NCBI GenBank assembly: GCA_023388935.1
Contig: JAEWFG010000092.1
Location: 1-14,567 of the forward strand
Direction of reading: 5' to 3'
DNA length: 14,567 nt
DNA from: Pseudomonadota bacterium
GTDB lineage: Bacteria > Pseudomonadota > Alphaproteobacteria > Rhizobiales > Xanthobacteraceae
In this document: positions 6,949-13,587 of the stretch, one piece after another
How positions within the stretch are numbered: the first letter of the stretch is position 1
Layout of the letters: each line of letters opens with the position of its first letter
Notes under the pieces: model-generated
Seen by the model: the letters and a program-made list of their open reading frames with translations, nothing else
Database searches by the model: none
What the model was told of the DNA's origin: nothing
Made by a program: the position numbers and the translations under genes

Positions 6949-7059
6949 CGTCATTCCGGGGCGCGACAACGTCGCGAGCCCGGAATCCATCGTACGGCAT
7001 GTTTAAGGGATAAATGGATTCCGGGCTCGCGCCCCAAGCGGGCGCGCCCCCGAATGACG
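6949..7059. repeat. Intergenic palindromic repeat, CGTCATTCCGGGG-ended, copy 2
   Basis: The outer ends CGTCATTCCGGG (from 6949) and CCCCCGAATGACG (ending 7059) match copy 1 at 5327-5431. Inside lies a perfect 17-bp inverted repeat, 6974-6990 against 7014-7030 (arms GCGAGCCCGGAATCCAT and its complement), around a 23-base loop. It would form a long stable RNA hairpin on either strand. It sits between the CoA-transferase stop and the start of the thiolase-fold gene on the minus strand, so it may separate the cluster into differently expressed parts. There is no U-tract typical of an intrinsic terminator. Confidence 0.8.
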
Positions 7060-7089
7060 GATGAGAGTGTCCTTACCATTGCTGCGCTC

Positions 7090-8289
7090 CTATTCCGGCG
7101 CTGATCGCGTGACGCCATCGCGGACCATGGCCGTGATCTCGTCGTCGGAGTAGCCGATCTCGCGCAGGATCTCCTGGCCGTGTTCGTTGAGCCGCGGCGC
7201 GAGGCGAACCGGCTCGGCCTCGGTGTCCGACCAGAAGGCCGTCACCTTCATGCTGCGGATCGGGCCCTCGGTCGGATGGTTCACGACAGGGAAGAAGTTC
7301 GTCGCTTCGAGATGTTCATCGTGCAGGATCGACGCGAGGTCGTGCATCGGCATGACCGGCACGTCGGCCTTGGTCAGCAGGTCGATCCACTCCGCCGTCG
7401 TGCGCGTCTCGAAGATGCGCGCGAGCTCGGCGTAAACAACGTCGATGTTGGCGGCGCGGCCGGCGAAGGAGGCAAATTTGGGATCGGCGCGCAGATCGTC
7501 GCGACCTGTGGCCTTGAAGAAATTCTCCCACTGCTTGTCGTTGTAGACGATGACGCTGAGATAGCCGTCCGAGGTCTTGTACGGCCTGCGATCGCGCGAG
7601 AGATGGCGGGCATATCCGCCCTTGTCGAGCGGCGGCTCGTAGGTCAGGCCGCCCATGTGATCGCCCATGACGAAACCGGCCATGGTCTCGAACATCGGGA
7701 TGTCGACGCGCTGGCCGCATCCGGTGCGGTCGCGGTGTACGAGGCTGGCGCAGATCGCGCCGACAGCAGTGAGGCCGACGATGCGATCGACGAGCGCGTT
7801 CGGCACGTAGCGCGGCACGCCGTCGCCGGTCTGCGCCATCAGCGCCGGCAGCGCGGTCGCGCCCTGGATCAGATCGTCATAGGCCGGCTTGGCGGCATAG
7901 GGCCCATCCTGCCCGAAGCCGAACACGCCGGCATAAACAAGGCGCGGGTTAATCGCGGAGACGACGTCGTAGCCGAGCTGAAGCCGCGCCATCGCCTGCG
8001 GGCGGACGTTGTAGACGAGAACGTCGGCGTCCTTCAGAAGCCGCAGCACGGCCTCGCGGCCGGCGGGCTTCTTCAGATCGAGGCAGATCGAGCGCTTGCT
8101 GCGGTTGGTGTTGAGGAACACCGGACCCATGCCGGCATGGCGCATCGGGCCGATCAGGCGGGTGACGTCGCCGTCGAGGGATTCTACCTTGATGACGTCG
8201 GCACCGTAGTCGCCGAGCATCTGGGTCGCATAGGGCCCCATCAGCACGGTGGTCATGTCGACGACCTTGATGCCCTTCAGCGGCCCCAT
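7090..8289 (-). CDS. Class III (CaiB/BaiF family) CoA-transferase
   Basis: A 399-residue formyl-CoA transferase/L-carnitine CoA-transferase type enzyme, which moves CoA between carboxylic acids through an aspartyl-CoA anhydride. The N-terminus LKGIKVVDMTTVLMGPYATQ (4-23) and DYGADVIKVE (27-36) are family signatures, as are NRSKRSICLDLK (62-73) and GFGQDGPYA (124-132). The catalytic Asp is likely Asp138 in AYDDLIQG (136-143), placed by motif comparison. Length is normal for the family (about 380-410). The start is ATG at 8289, with GGGAG (8296-8300 on the plus strand as CTCCC) 6 bases upstream. It sits in a minus-strand CoA cluster between a small coiled-coil gene upstream and a thiolase-fold/DUF35 pair downstream. 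A role in activating an organic acid for side-chain shortening fits this setting. The substrates (for example succinyl-CoA as donor) cannot be read from the sequence. Confidence 0.93.
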   Translation of the reverse strand: MGPLKGIKVVDMTTVLMGPYATQMLGDYGADVIKVESLDGDVTRLIGPMRHAGMGPVFLNTNRSKRSICLDLKKPAGREAVLRLLKDADVLVYNVRPQAMARLQLGYDVVSAINPRLVYAGVFGFGQDGPYAAKPAYDDLIQGATALPALMAQTGDGVPRYVPNALVDRIVGLTAVGAICASLVHRDRTGCGQRVDIPMFETMAGFVMGDHMGGLTYEPPLDKGGYARHLSRDRRPYKTSDGYLSVIVYNDKQWENFFKATGRDDLRADPKFASFAGRAANIDVVYAELARIFETRTTAEWIDLLTKADVPVMPMHDLASILHDEHLEATNFFPVVNHPTEGPIRSMKVTAFWSDTEAEPVRLAPRLNEHGQEILREIGYSDDEITAMVRDGVTRSAPE

Positions 8290-8407
8290 CGTTCACTCCC
8301 GATTGCGCGGGCTCGAGGTACGGCCCGCGGTTTCGGCCAGCTAACGGCAGTGGCGTCGCGCGCGCAAGGGCGGCCGGCGTATGGCTGCATGCGCGCCGAT
8401 GCGTCCG

Positions 8408-8608
8408 CTATTTCTTCTGGCGGGATTCCCGGATCTTCAGGAGACGGTCGAGCTCGTCGTTTTGCTGATTGATGCGGTCGGCGATGCGCGCCTCGCTCTG
8501 CTCGCCGGAAGCGGCAGCGGCCTGCTCGATGAGCTGCCTGATATTGCCTTCCAGGATCGCGATGCGATCGTTGAGTTCATCGAGAGAAAGTGTGTCGTTG
8601 TTGCTCAT
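8408..8608 (-). CDS. Small coiled-coil protein (66 residues), hypothetical
   Basis: A 66-residue hydrophilic protein rich in Glu, Asp, Gln, Arg and Leu. Two amphipathic helices with heptad-like spacing are visible: LDELNDRIAILEGNIRQLIE (9-28) and RIADRINQQNDELDRLLKIR (41-60). A short Ala/Ser/Gly linker (30-35) joins them, so a helical hairpin or coiled-coil oligomer is likely. It has no membrane segment, cysteine or catalytic motif, and no known family could be recognised. The start is ATG at 8608, preceded by GGGGAA about 5-6 bases upstream; the earlier in-frame ATG at 8629 would overlap that site and is less likely. It lies between the thiolase and CoA-transferase genes on the same strand, with a palindromic repeat upstream of it and a 118-bp gap downstream, so it need not share their function. 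Confidence 0.72.
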   Translation of the reverse strand: MSNNDTLSLDELNDRIAILEGNIRQLIEQAAAASGEQSEARIADRINQQNDELDRLLKIRESRQKK

Positions 8609-8645
8609 GATGTATTCCCCGCAAATCAATCAGGAGCCGTAGAGT

Positions 8646-8723
8646 GGGCAAAGCGAAACGTGCCCACCATGATCTAGCGCAAGAAAGAAGGTGGGCACGG
8701 CGCATGGTGCCTCCGCCCACCTC
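8646..8723. repeat. Intergenic palindromic repeat with GTGCCCACC/GGTGGGCAC arms
   Basis: GTGCCCACC (8662-8670) is perfectly complementary to GGTGGGCAC (8692-8700) around a 21-base loop. GTGGGCA (8646-8652) and the GCCCACC at 8717-8723 are further copies of the same core in alternating orientation, so alternative stems can form. The element starts 37 bp upstream of the small coiled-coil gene and ends 11 bp from the stop of the thiolase gene. This family of GTGGGCA repeats is common between Bradyrhizobium genes as far as I recall. It could stabilise the 3' end of the thiolase transcript or slow readthrough. Confidence 0.7.
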
Positions 8724-8734
8724 CAGGACCGAAC

Positions 8735-9904
8735 TTACTTCAGCGGCTCCAGCACGGAGACGTAGTTGGCGACGGCAGCGCCGCCCATGTTGAAGATGCC
8801 GCCGAGCTTGGCATTCTTGAGCTGCATGCCCTCGGGCGCCTGGCCTGCGAGCTGCATCGCAGTCATCACATGCATGGAGACGCCGGTGGCGCCGATCGGA
8901 TGGCCCTTGGCCTTCAATCCGCCCGACGGATTGACCGGCAGCTTGCCGTCCTTGAGCGTCCAACCTTCCTTGATGGCGCGGGCACCCTGCCCCTTCGGCG
9001 TCAGCCCCATCGCTTCGTACTCGATCAGCTCGGCGACCGTAAAGCAGTCGTGGGTCTCGACGAAGGAGAGATCGGTGAGCGCGACGCCCGCCTTCTCCAG
9101 CGCGCGCTGCCAGGCGACCGTGCAGCCCTCGAACTGGAGGATGTCGCGCTTGGACATCGGCAGGAAGTCCTGGGCATGCGCGGTGGCGCGGAAGCCGATC
9201 GACTTGCTCATGCCCTTGGCGGTCTCGGCATCGGCCAGCACCAGCGCCGCGGCGCCGTCGGAGACGAGCGAGCAGTCGGTGCGCTTCAGGGGACCGGCGA
9301 CATACGGGTTCTTCTCGCTCTCGGCGCGGCAGAACTCGAAACCAAAGTCCTTGCGCATCTGAGCGAAGGGATTGGCGACCCCGTTCTTGTGGTTCTTGGC
9401 CGCGATCAGCGCCAACGCATCGGACTGGTCGCCGTATTTCTGGAAATAGGAACTGGCGATCTTTCCTAACCCGCCGGCGACGCCGCCGACGGTGTCGCCG
9501 TCCTCCGGCAGATACGAAGCCTTGAGCAGGTTCTTGCCGATCTCCGGCCCGGGCGTGCGCGTCATCTGCTCGACGCCGACGACCAGCACGATCCTGGCTG
9601 CGCCGGCCGCGATCGCGCGCAGGCCCTGGTGCACGGCGGCTGATCCCGTGGCGCAGGCGTTCTCGACGCGGGTGGCCGGCTTGAAGCGCAACTTCGGGTC
9701 AGCCTGGAGCACCAGCGAGGCGGTAAAATCCTGCGGCGAGAAGCCGGCGTTGAAATGGCCGAGGACGATCTCGTCGACGTCGCTGGCCGAGATGCCGGCA
9801 TCCGCCAGCGCCTCATTGGCAACGCGAGTGACGAGGCTTTCGACGGTTTCGGTGTCGAACTTGCCGAATGGCGTATGCGCCCATCCGACGATGCTGGCGG
9901 TCAT
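8735..9904 (-). CDS. SCP2-type thiolase / acetyl-CoA acetyltransferase
   Basis: A 389-residue thiolase with an intact active site, in contrast to the Cys-less relative at 5795-6931. The nucleophile is Cys84 in ENACATGSAAV (81-91). The HDCF motif (285-288) gives His285 and Cys287, and GHPIGATG (334-341) gives His335. The classical C-terminal CxGGG is replaced by FNMGGAAVANY (371-381), as in sterol-carrier-protein-like thiolases, where the HDCF cysteine supplies the second thiol. The expected reaction is CoA-dependent cleavage of a 3-ketoacyl-CoA, or its reversal. The start is ATG at 9904, with AGGAGA (9912-9917) 7 bases upstream; an in-frame ATG at 9928 precedes that site and is rejected. Tandem 10-bp repeats lie directly upstream (9928-9955). 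It is probably the first gene of the CoA cluster. The chain length or ring substrate is unknown. Confidence 0.92.
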   Translation of the reverse strand: MTASIVGWAHTPFGKFDTETVESLVTRVANEALADAGISASDVDEIVLGHFNAGFSPQDFTASLVLQADPKLRFKPATRVENACATGSAAVHQGLRAIAAGAARIVLVVGVEQMTRTPGPEIGKNLLKASYLPEDGDTVGGVAGGLGKIASSYFQKYGDQSDALALIAAKNHKNGVANPFAQMRKDFGFEFCRAESEKNPYVAGPLKRTDCSLVSDGAAALVLADAETAKGMSKSIGFRATAHAQDFLPMSKRDILQFEGCTVAWQRALEKAGVALTDLSFVETHDCFTVAELIEYEAMGLTPKGQGARAIKEGWTLKDGKLPVNPSGGLKAKGHPIGATGVSMHVMTAMQLAGQAPEGMQLKNAKLGGIFNMGGAAVANYVSVLEPLK

Positions 9905-9927
9905 GGTCTCTTCTCCTGGATCGTCCA

Positions 9928-9955
9928 ACCTAAGTCTGCCTGACCTAAGTCTTAG
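9928..9955 (-). promoter_or_regulatory. Tandem operator-like repeats upstream of the thiolase gene
   Basis: ACCTAAGTCT occurs twice as a perfect 10-bp direct repeat, at 9928-9937 and 9943-9952, with a 15-bp period. The second copy extends into a short palindrome, CTAAG-T-CTTAG (9945-9955). The block is 24-51 bp upstream of the thiolase start, in the 69-bp gap that separates it from the KDPG aldolase stop. Position and repetition suggest a binding site for a transcriptional regulator. The regulator is not encoded in the window, and no confident promoter hexamers were recognised. Confidence 0.4.
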
Positions 9956-9973
9956 CCCAAGGATGGCAAGACT

Positions 9974-10624
9974 TCACGCGGCTTTCAGGGCTTTCAGCGT
10001 GCGCTGGCAGATGGCAGTTATGCCGGCCCAGTTCCCAGCCTTGATCTCGGCCGTCGGACACAGCCAGGAACCGCCGACTGCGACCACATTGGTCTCAGCC
10101 AGCCAGGTCGCCGCATTGGCCTCGCCGACGCCGCCGGTGGGGCAGAACCGTACATTCGGGAACGGGCCGCCGAGCGCGCGCAGGCCCTTGATGCCGCCGG
10201 CCTGCTCGGCCGGGAAGAACTTTGCGATGTCGAGGCCATGCGCCAGCGCCATCATCAACTCGGATGCGGTGGCGATGCCCGGCGCGAATGGCAAGGCGCT
10301 GTCGGCTGCGGCCTTCAAAAGATCCGGCGTCCCTCCCGGGCTGATGCCGAACCTCACGCCGAGCTTTTCGGCGCGCGCGAGGTCCGCAGGATTGAGGATG
10401 GTGCCGATGCCGACGACCGCCTCGGGCACCTCGGCCATCATCGCCTTCGCCGCGTCGATCGCGACGGAGGTGCGCAGGGTCACCTCCAGCGTGCGGACAC
10501 CGCCGGCAACGAGCGCGCGCGCCAGCGGCACCGCGTCCTCGAGGCGCTCGATGGTGAGGACGGGGATGACGGTCGCGGCCTTGAACAGCGCGGCGAGTTT
10601 GTCCTGTTTGGCAGTCGTGGTCAT
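9974..10624 (-). CDS. eda: 2-keto-3-deoxy-6-phosphogluconate (KDPG) aldolase
   Basis: A 216-residue class I aldolase, the normal length for Eda, splitting KDPG into pyruvate and D-glyceraldehyde 3-phosphate in the cytoplasm. Sequence landmarks are VIPVLTIE (19-26), TLEVTLRT (45-52) with catalytic Glu47 and substrate-binding Arg51, GIGTILNP (72-79), and FGISPGGTP (92-100). The Schiff-base lysine is Lys135 in IAKFFPAE (133-140), and the phosphate-binding loop is CPTGGV (161-166). All key residues are intact. The start is ATG at 10624; the Shine-Dalgarno is weak (only GAG just before the start), and the gap from the upstream kinase stop is 22 bp, so translation may depend on ribosomes arriving from the kinase gene. 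It is the last gene of the minus-strand sugar operon. Some homologues also accept the galactonate analogue (KDPGal), which cannot be excluded. Confidence 0.95.
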   Translation of the reverse strand: MTTTAKQDKLAALFKAATVIPVLTIERLEDAVPLARALVAGGVRTLEVTLRTSVAIDAAKAMMAEVPEAVVGIGTILNPADLARAEKLGVRFGISPGGTPDLLKAAADSALPFAPGIATASELMMALAHGLDIAKFFPAEQAGGIKGLRALGGPFPNVRFCPTGGVGEANAATWLAETNVVAVGGSWLCPTAEIKAGNWAGITAICQRTLKALKAA

Positions 10625-10646
10625 CTCGTAGATCTTGGCTTTCGTT

Positions 10647-11633
10647 TCACTTGGTCGCTTGGCGTGAGGTCACCGGCCGGTGCCGTTTCTTCGGCGGCAT
10701 GGCATAGCCCGGGATGATGGCACCGGGATAGCAGATCACGAGGCTCGCGAGGCGATGCCCGGCCTGCGCGGCACTGACCGGATCGGAACCGGCGAGCCGG
10801 GCCGCAATGTAGGCCGCGGCAAAGCTGTCGCCGGCCGCGGTGGTGTCGACTACGGGCTTGGTCATCGGCTCGGCGCGAACCTCGCAGGTAGCCCCGGCAA
10901 AGCGCAGGAGGCTGACGGGCTCGGCCAGGCGGAACACCAGCTCCGGGCTCGGGATGCGCGCCATCAGTTGGTCATGGCGCTCGCCGGAATAGAGCGCGAG
11001 CAGGTCCTCGGTCGAGGTCAGCACGATATCGGCGGTCGCGAAGGCCGCGGCGAACACCTCGCGCGCGACATCGCGATCGGGCCAGCCGCGCGCGCGGAAA
11101 TTGGTATCGAACACGAAGCGCGTGCCGAGCAGGCGCGCGCGCTTGATCGCCGCGAACAGGCGATTGCGTCCGGCCGCATCGTAGATCGAGAGCGTGATCG
11201 CGGAGAGATAGACGATGTCGTAGCTCATCAGCGAGTTGAGGAGCTCGTCCGTCTCCGGCAGGTTCATCAGCTGGCGCGCCGCCGCGCTGTCACGCCAGTG
11301 GAAGAACTGCCGCTCGCCCTTCGCATCCAGCTGGATCATGTAGAGGCCGGGCAGCTTGCCCGGCAGCCGCACGACGCGCCGGGTCCCGACCCCCTCCGCA
11401 GTCCAGGCCGCGATCATCTCATCGCTTAGCGCATCATCGCCAAGCGCGGTGAGATAGTCGACCTTGACCTCGAGCCGCGCGAGATAGACCGCCGTGTTGA
11501 GGGTGTCACCGCCGAAGCCGCGCGAATACAGGCCGCCGCCCTGCCCTTGCCCGCTGGACGGACCGGCAGAATGCCCACCTTGGGCCTGCCGGAGCTCGAC
11601 CATGCATTCGCCGATGCAAGCAACGCTCGCCAT
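10647..11633 (-). CDS. kdgK: 2-keto-3-deoxygluconate (KDG) kinase, PfkB family
   Basis: A 328-residue ribokinase-family sugar kinase expected to phosphorylate KDG to KDPG, the substrate of the aldolase encoded next. It matches E. coli KdgK, as I recall it, at several points: IGECMVEL (7-14), RGFGGDTLNTAVYLAR (38-53), LPGLYMIQ (94-101), GERQFFHWRD (106-115), DTNFR (176-180), and the PfkB signature VVDTTAAGDSF (261-271) with catalytic Asp269. There are two oddities. About 15 extra Gly/Ser/Gln-rich residues lie at 17-37, before the RGFGG motif. The usual VVKxGxxG strand reads VFRLAEPVS (233-241), so the conserved Lys and Gly are missing. An ATG at 11633 is preferred over a GTG at 11636; the ribosome binding site is weak. 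It follows the DenD-like gene by 23 bp. Confidence 0.88.
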   Translation of the reverse strand: MASVACIGECMVELRQAQGGHSAGPSSGQGQGGGLYSRGFGGDTLNTAVYLARLEVKVDYLTALGDDALSDEMIAAWTAEGVGTRRVVRLPGKLPGLYMIQLDAKGERQFFHWRDSAAARQLMNLPETDELLNSLMSYDIVYLSAITLSIYDAAGRNRLFAAIKRARLLGTRFVFDTNFRARGWPDRDVAREVFAAAFATADIVLTSTEDLLALYSGERHDQLMARIPSPELVFRLAEPVSLLRFAGATCEVRAEPMTKPVVDTTAAGDSFAAAYIAARLAGSDPVSAAQAGHRLASLVICYPGAIIPGYAMPPKKRHRPVTSRQATK

Positions 11634-11656
11634 CACTCTACCCGCTCAGTCAGAGA

Positions 11657-12643
11657 TCAGGCGACGAAATTGCCGCCGAGCTCGTCTTCGATGTGAATGC
11701 GGATGATGTCGTCGAAGGTCTTCTCGGCCGTAGTGAAGCCGAGCTCGAGCGACCGCTTTGCATTGAAATTGCGCGGCCAGCCGCCGACGATGCCGACGAT
11801 GAAGGGATCCGGCTCCCGCTTGATACGGGCGGCGACCTTCTCGCCCGCGACCCGCTTCAGCGCGGCGATCTGCTCGCCGACCGTTGCGGACAAGCCCGGC
11901 ATGGTCAGGTTGCGGCGCGGGCCGACGGTGGCGAGATCCATCGTGCCGGCATGAAGCAGGAAGCCGACAGCGGAGCGCGGCGTGGCGTGCCAGTGGCGGA
12001 CATCCTCGGACACCGGGAGGATCGCTTCCTTGCCGGCCAGCGGCTCGCGCAGGATGTTGGAGAAGAAGCCCGATGCCGCCTTGTTGGGCAGGCCGGGCCG
12101 GATGCAGATGGTCGGCAGGCGAATGCCGATGCCGTCGAGGAAGCCGCGCCGCGAATAGTCGGCAAGCAGCAATTCGCCGATCGCCTTCTGCGTGCCGTAG
12201 CTGAGCAACGGCGTGTGGAAGAATTCGTCGCCGATCGCCTCCGGGAACGGCGCACCAAACACCGCGATCGAGGACGTGAAGACCACGCGCGGCTTGTAGC
12301 CGCCGCCCACGAGCCGGATGGCGTCGAGCAGCATCCGCGTGCCATCGAGGTTGATTCGGTAGCCCTTGTCGAAATCGAGCTCGGCTTCACCCGAGACAAT
12401 CGCGGCGAGATGGAAGATCACGTCAGGACGGCCGGCGATCAGCTTCTCGGCTGCGCCGGGGACGGCGAAATCGCCCGACACCGTTTCGACGGCAAAACCG
12501 GCCTTCTCCGGCTTCCTGGGCTCGACCACGTCGTGCATGGTCAGCTTGGTGATCTCGCTCTTGCCGAGCCGGCCGTCGCGCAACAGCCGTTCACACAATT
12601 TGCGGCCGACCATGCCGGCGGCGCCCAGAACCAGAATGTGCAA
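11657..12643 (-). CDS. denD: DenD-like NAD-dependent sugar-acid dehydrogenase (extended SDR/epimerase family)
   Basis: A 328-residue extended short-chain dehydrogenase. The NAD-binding Rossmann motif is GAAGMVG (7-13), FHLAAIVSG (77-85) follows, and the catalytic set is Ser124/Ser125 (FTSSIAVFG) with Tyr149 and Lys153 (YGTQK). The overall pattern resembles D-erythronate dehydrogenase (DenD), which oxidises C2 of a four-carbon sugar acid. The usual denD partners (DUF1537 kinase, PdxA2-like dehydrogenase) are absent here; the downstream genes are KDG kinase and KDPG aldolase, so the true substrate may be a longer sugar or sugar acid. The start is TTG (12643-12641): AAGGAG lies 7 bases upstream, and the next in-frame ATG (Met11) would remove part of the glycine motif. 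It is 66 bp after the second ABC permease. Confidence 0.88.
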   Translation of the reverse strand: MHILVLGAAGMVGRKLCERLLRDGRLGKSEITKLTMHDVVEPRKPEKAGFAVETVSGDFAVPGAAEKLIAGRPDVIFHLAAIVSGEAELDFDKGYRINLDGTRMLLDAIRLVGGGYKPRVVFTSSIAVFGAPFPEAIGDEFFHTPLLSYGTQKAIGELLLADYSRRGFLDGIGIRLPTICIRPGLPNKAASGFFSNILREPLAGKEAILPVSEDVRHWHATPRSAVGFLLHAGTMDLATVGPRRNLTMPGLSATVGEQIAALKRVAGEKVAARIKREPDPFIVGIVGGWPRNFNAKRSLELGFTTAEKTFDDIIRIHIEDELGGNFVA

Positions 12644-12650
12644 GAGCCTA

Positions 12651-12656
12651 CTCCTT
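12651..12656 (-). promoter_or_regulatory. Strong ribosome binding site fixing a TTG start
   Basis: AAGGAG on the minus strand (CTCCTT on the plus strand) lies 7 bases before a TTG codon that begins the DenD-like dehydrogenase. It decides the start, because no ATG or GTG is available that would keep the complete N-terminal glycine-rich nucleotide-binding motif. Confidence 0.75.
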
Positions 12657-12667
12657 CTTATTGGCCG

Positions 12668-12691
12668 GAGCGCACCGCTCCTGATGCGCTC
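12668..12691 (-). other. Intercistronic hairpin between transporter and catabolic genes
   Basis: GAGCGCA (12668-12674) pairs perfectly with TGCGCTC (12685-12691) around a 10-base loop, inside the 66-bp gap between the second permease stop and the DenD-like start. No U-run follows on the minus strand, so it is not a standard intrinsic terminator. It could protect the transporter part of the mRNA or set different expression for permeases and enzymes. Confidence 0.4.
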
Positions 12692-12709
12692 TCAAGGCAG
12701 GCCCCGCGA

Positions 12710-13585
12710 TTACTCCTTCACGGCGCCGGTCATTGCCGACACATAATACTCCACGAAGAAGGAATAAAGGATAACTACGGGGACCGAGCCGGTCAGTGCC
12801 GCCGCCATCAGCGCGCCCCAATGGTAGACGTCACCGTTGACGAGCTCGGTGATCGCGCCGACGGGGATGGTCTTGTTCTCGGACGAGGAAATGAACGTCA
12901 GCGCGTAGATGAACTCGTTCCAGGACAACGTGAAAGCGAAAATGCCCGCCGAGATCACGCCGGGAAGCGACAAGGGCAGCGTGATCTTGGTCAGGATCTG
13001 GAGCCGCGAGGCCCCGTCGATCAGCGCGCACTCCTCGAGCTCATAAGGGATGGTGCGGAAATAACCCATCAAGAGCCAGGTGCAGAACGGGATCAGGAAG
13101 GTCGGATAGGTCAGGATCAGCGCCAGATTGCCGTCGAACAGGCCGAGCTGGAACACGATTGCCGCCAGCGGAATGAACAGGATCGAGGGCGGCACCAGAT
13201 AACCGAGGAAGATCGCAAGACCCACATAGCGCGAGCCCCTGTAGCGCAGCCGCTCGATGGCATAGGCGGCGCAGACGCTGGCGAACAGCGAGATGAAGGT
13301 CGAGGACACCGATACGATGATGGTGTTCCACATCCAGAGCGGATAGTCGGTCTCAAAAAACAGCTTCTGGATATGTTCGAGCGTCGGGTGCGCGATGAGG
13401 AACGGATTGTACTTCTCGTAGTCGTACATTTCCGCATCGGGTTTGAACGTCGTCACCGCCATCCAGTAAAATGGGAACAGCAGGAAGAACACGATCAGGC
13501 CGAGCGGAAGATAGACCCGGAGAATTCGCCGGGGCAGACTTTCCAGGTAGGACATTCCGACGCTTTGGTCGTCCACGGTGGTCAT
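12710..13585 (-). CDS. Carbohydrate ABC transporter permease, MalG-like (CUT1)
   Basis: A 291-residue inner-membrane permease of the binding-protein-dependent MalG family with about six predicted transmembrane helices (for example 25-45, 87-110, 121-146, 156-175, 208-228, 264-284). The cytoplasmic EAA loop that docks the ATPase reads EECALIDGAS (184-193) followed by ITLP (201-204), with Cys186 in place of the usual first Ala. The start is ATG at 13585, with GGAGG 8 bases upstream inside the preceding gene; only two bases separate it from the TGA of the MalF-like gene, so the two are translationally linked. It pairs with that gene to form the membrane channel. The ATP-binding subunit and binding protein are absent from the window. 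The imported sugar is presumably the substrate of the catabolic genes downstream. Confidence 0.95.
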   Translation of the reverse strand: MTTVDDQSVGMSYLESLPRRILRVYLPLGLIVFFLLFPFYWMAVTTFKPDAEMYDYEKYNPFLIAHPTLEHIQKLFFETDYPLWMWNTIIVSVSSTFISLFASVCAAYAIERLRYRGSRYVGLAIFLGYLVPPSILFIPLAAIVFQLGLFDGNLALILTYPTFLIPFCTWLLMGYFRTIPYELEECALIDGASRLQILTKITLPLSLPGVISAGIFAFTLSWNEFIYALTFISSSENKTIPVGAITELVNGDVYHWGALMAAALTGSVPVVILYSFFVEYYVSAMTGAVKE

Positions 13586-13587
13586 GG

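Noticed and set aside
7180..8472. 430-codon plus-strand open frame opposite the CoA-transferase
   Set aside because: It is a shadow of the CoA-transferase gene, which has intact family motifs; the antisense product shows no domain and would start inside the real gene.
9492..10631. 379-codon plus-strand open frame across the thiolase/aldolase junction
   Set aside because: It is antisense to two complete enzymes and across their intergenic gap; the composition is Ser/Ala/Pro-rich without motifs.
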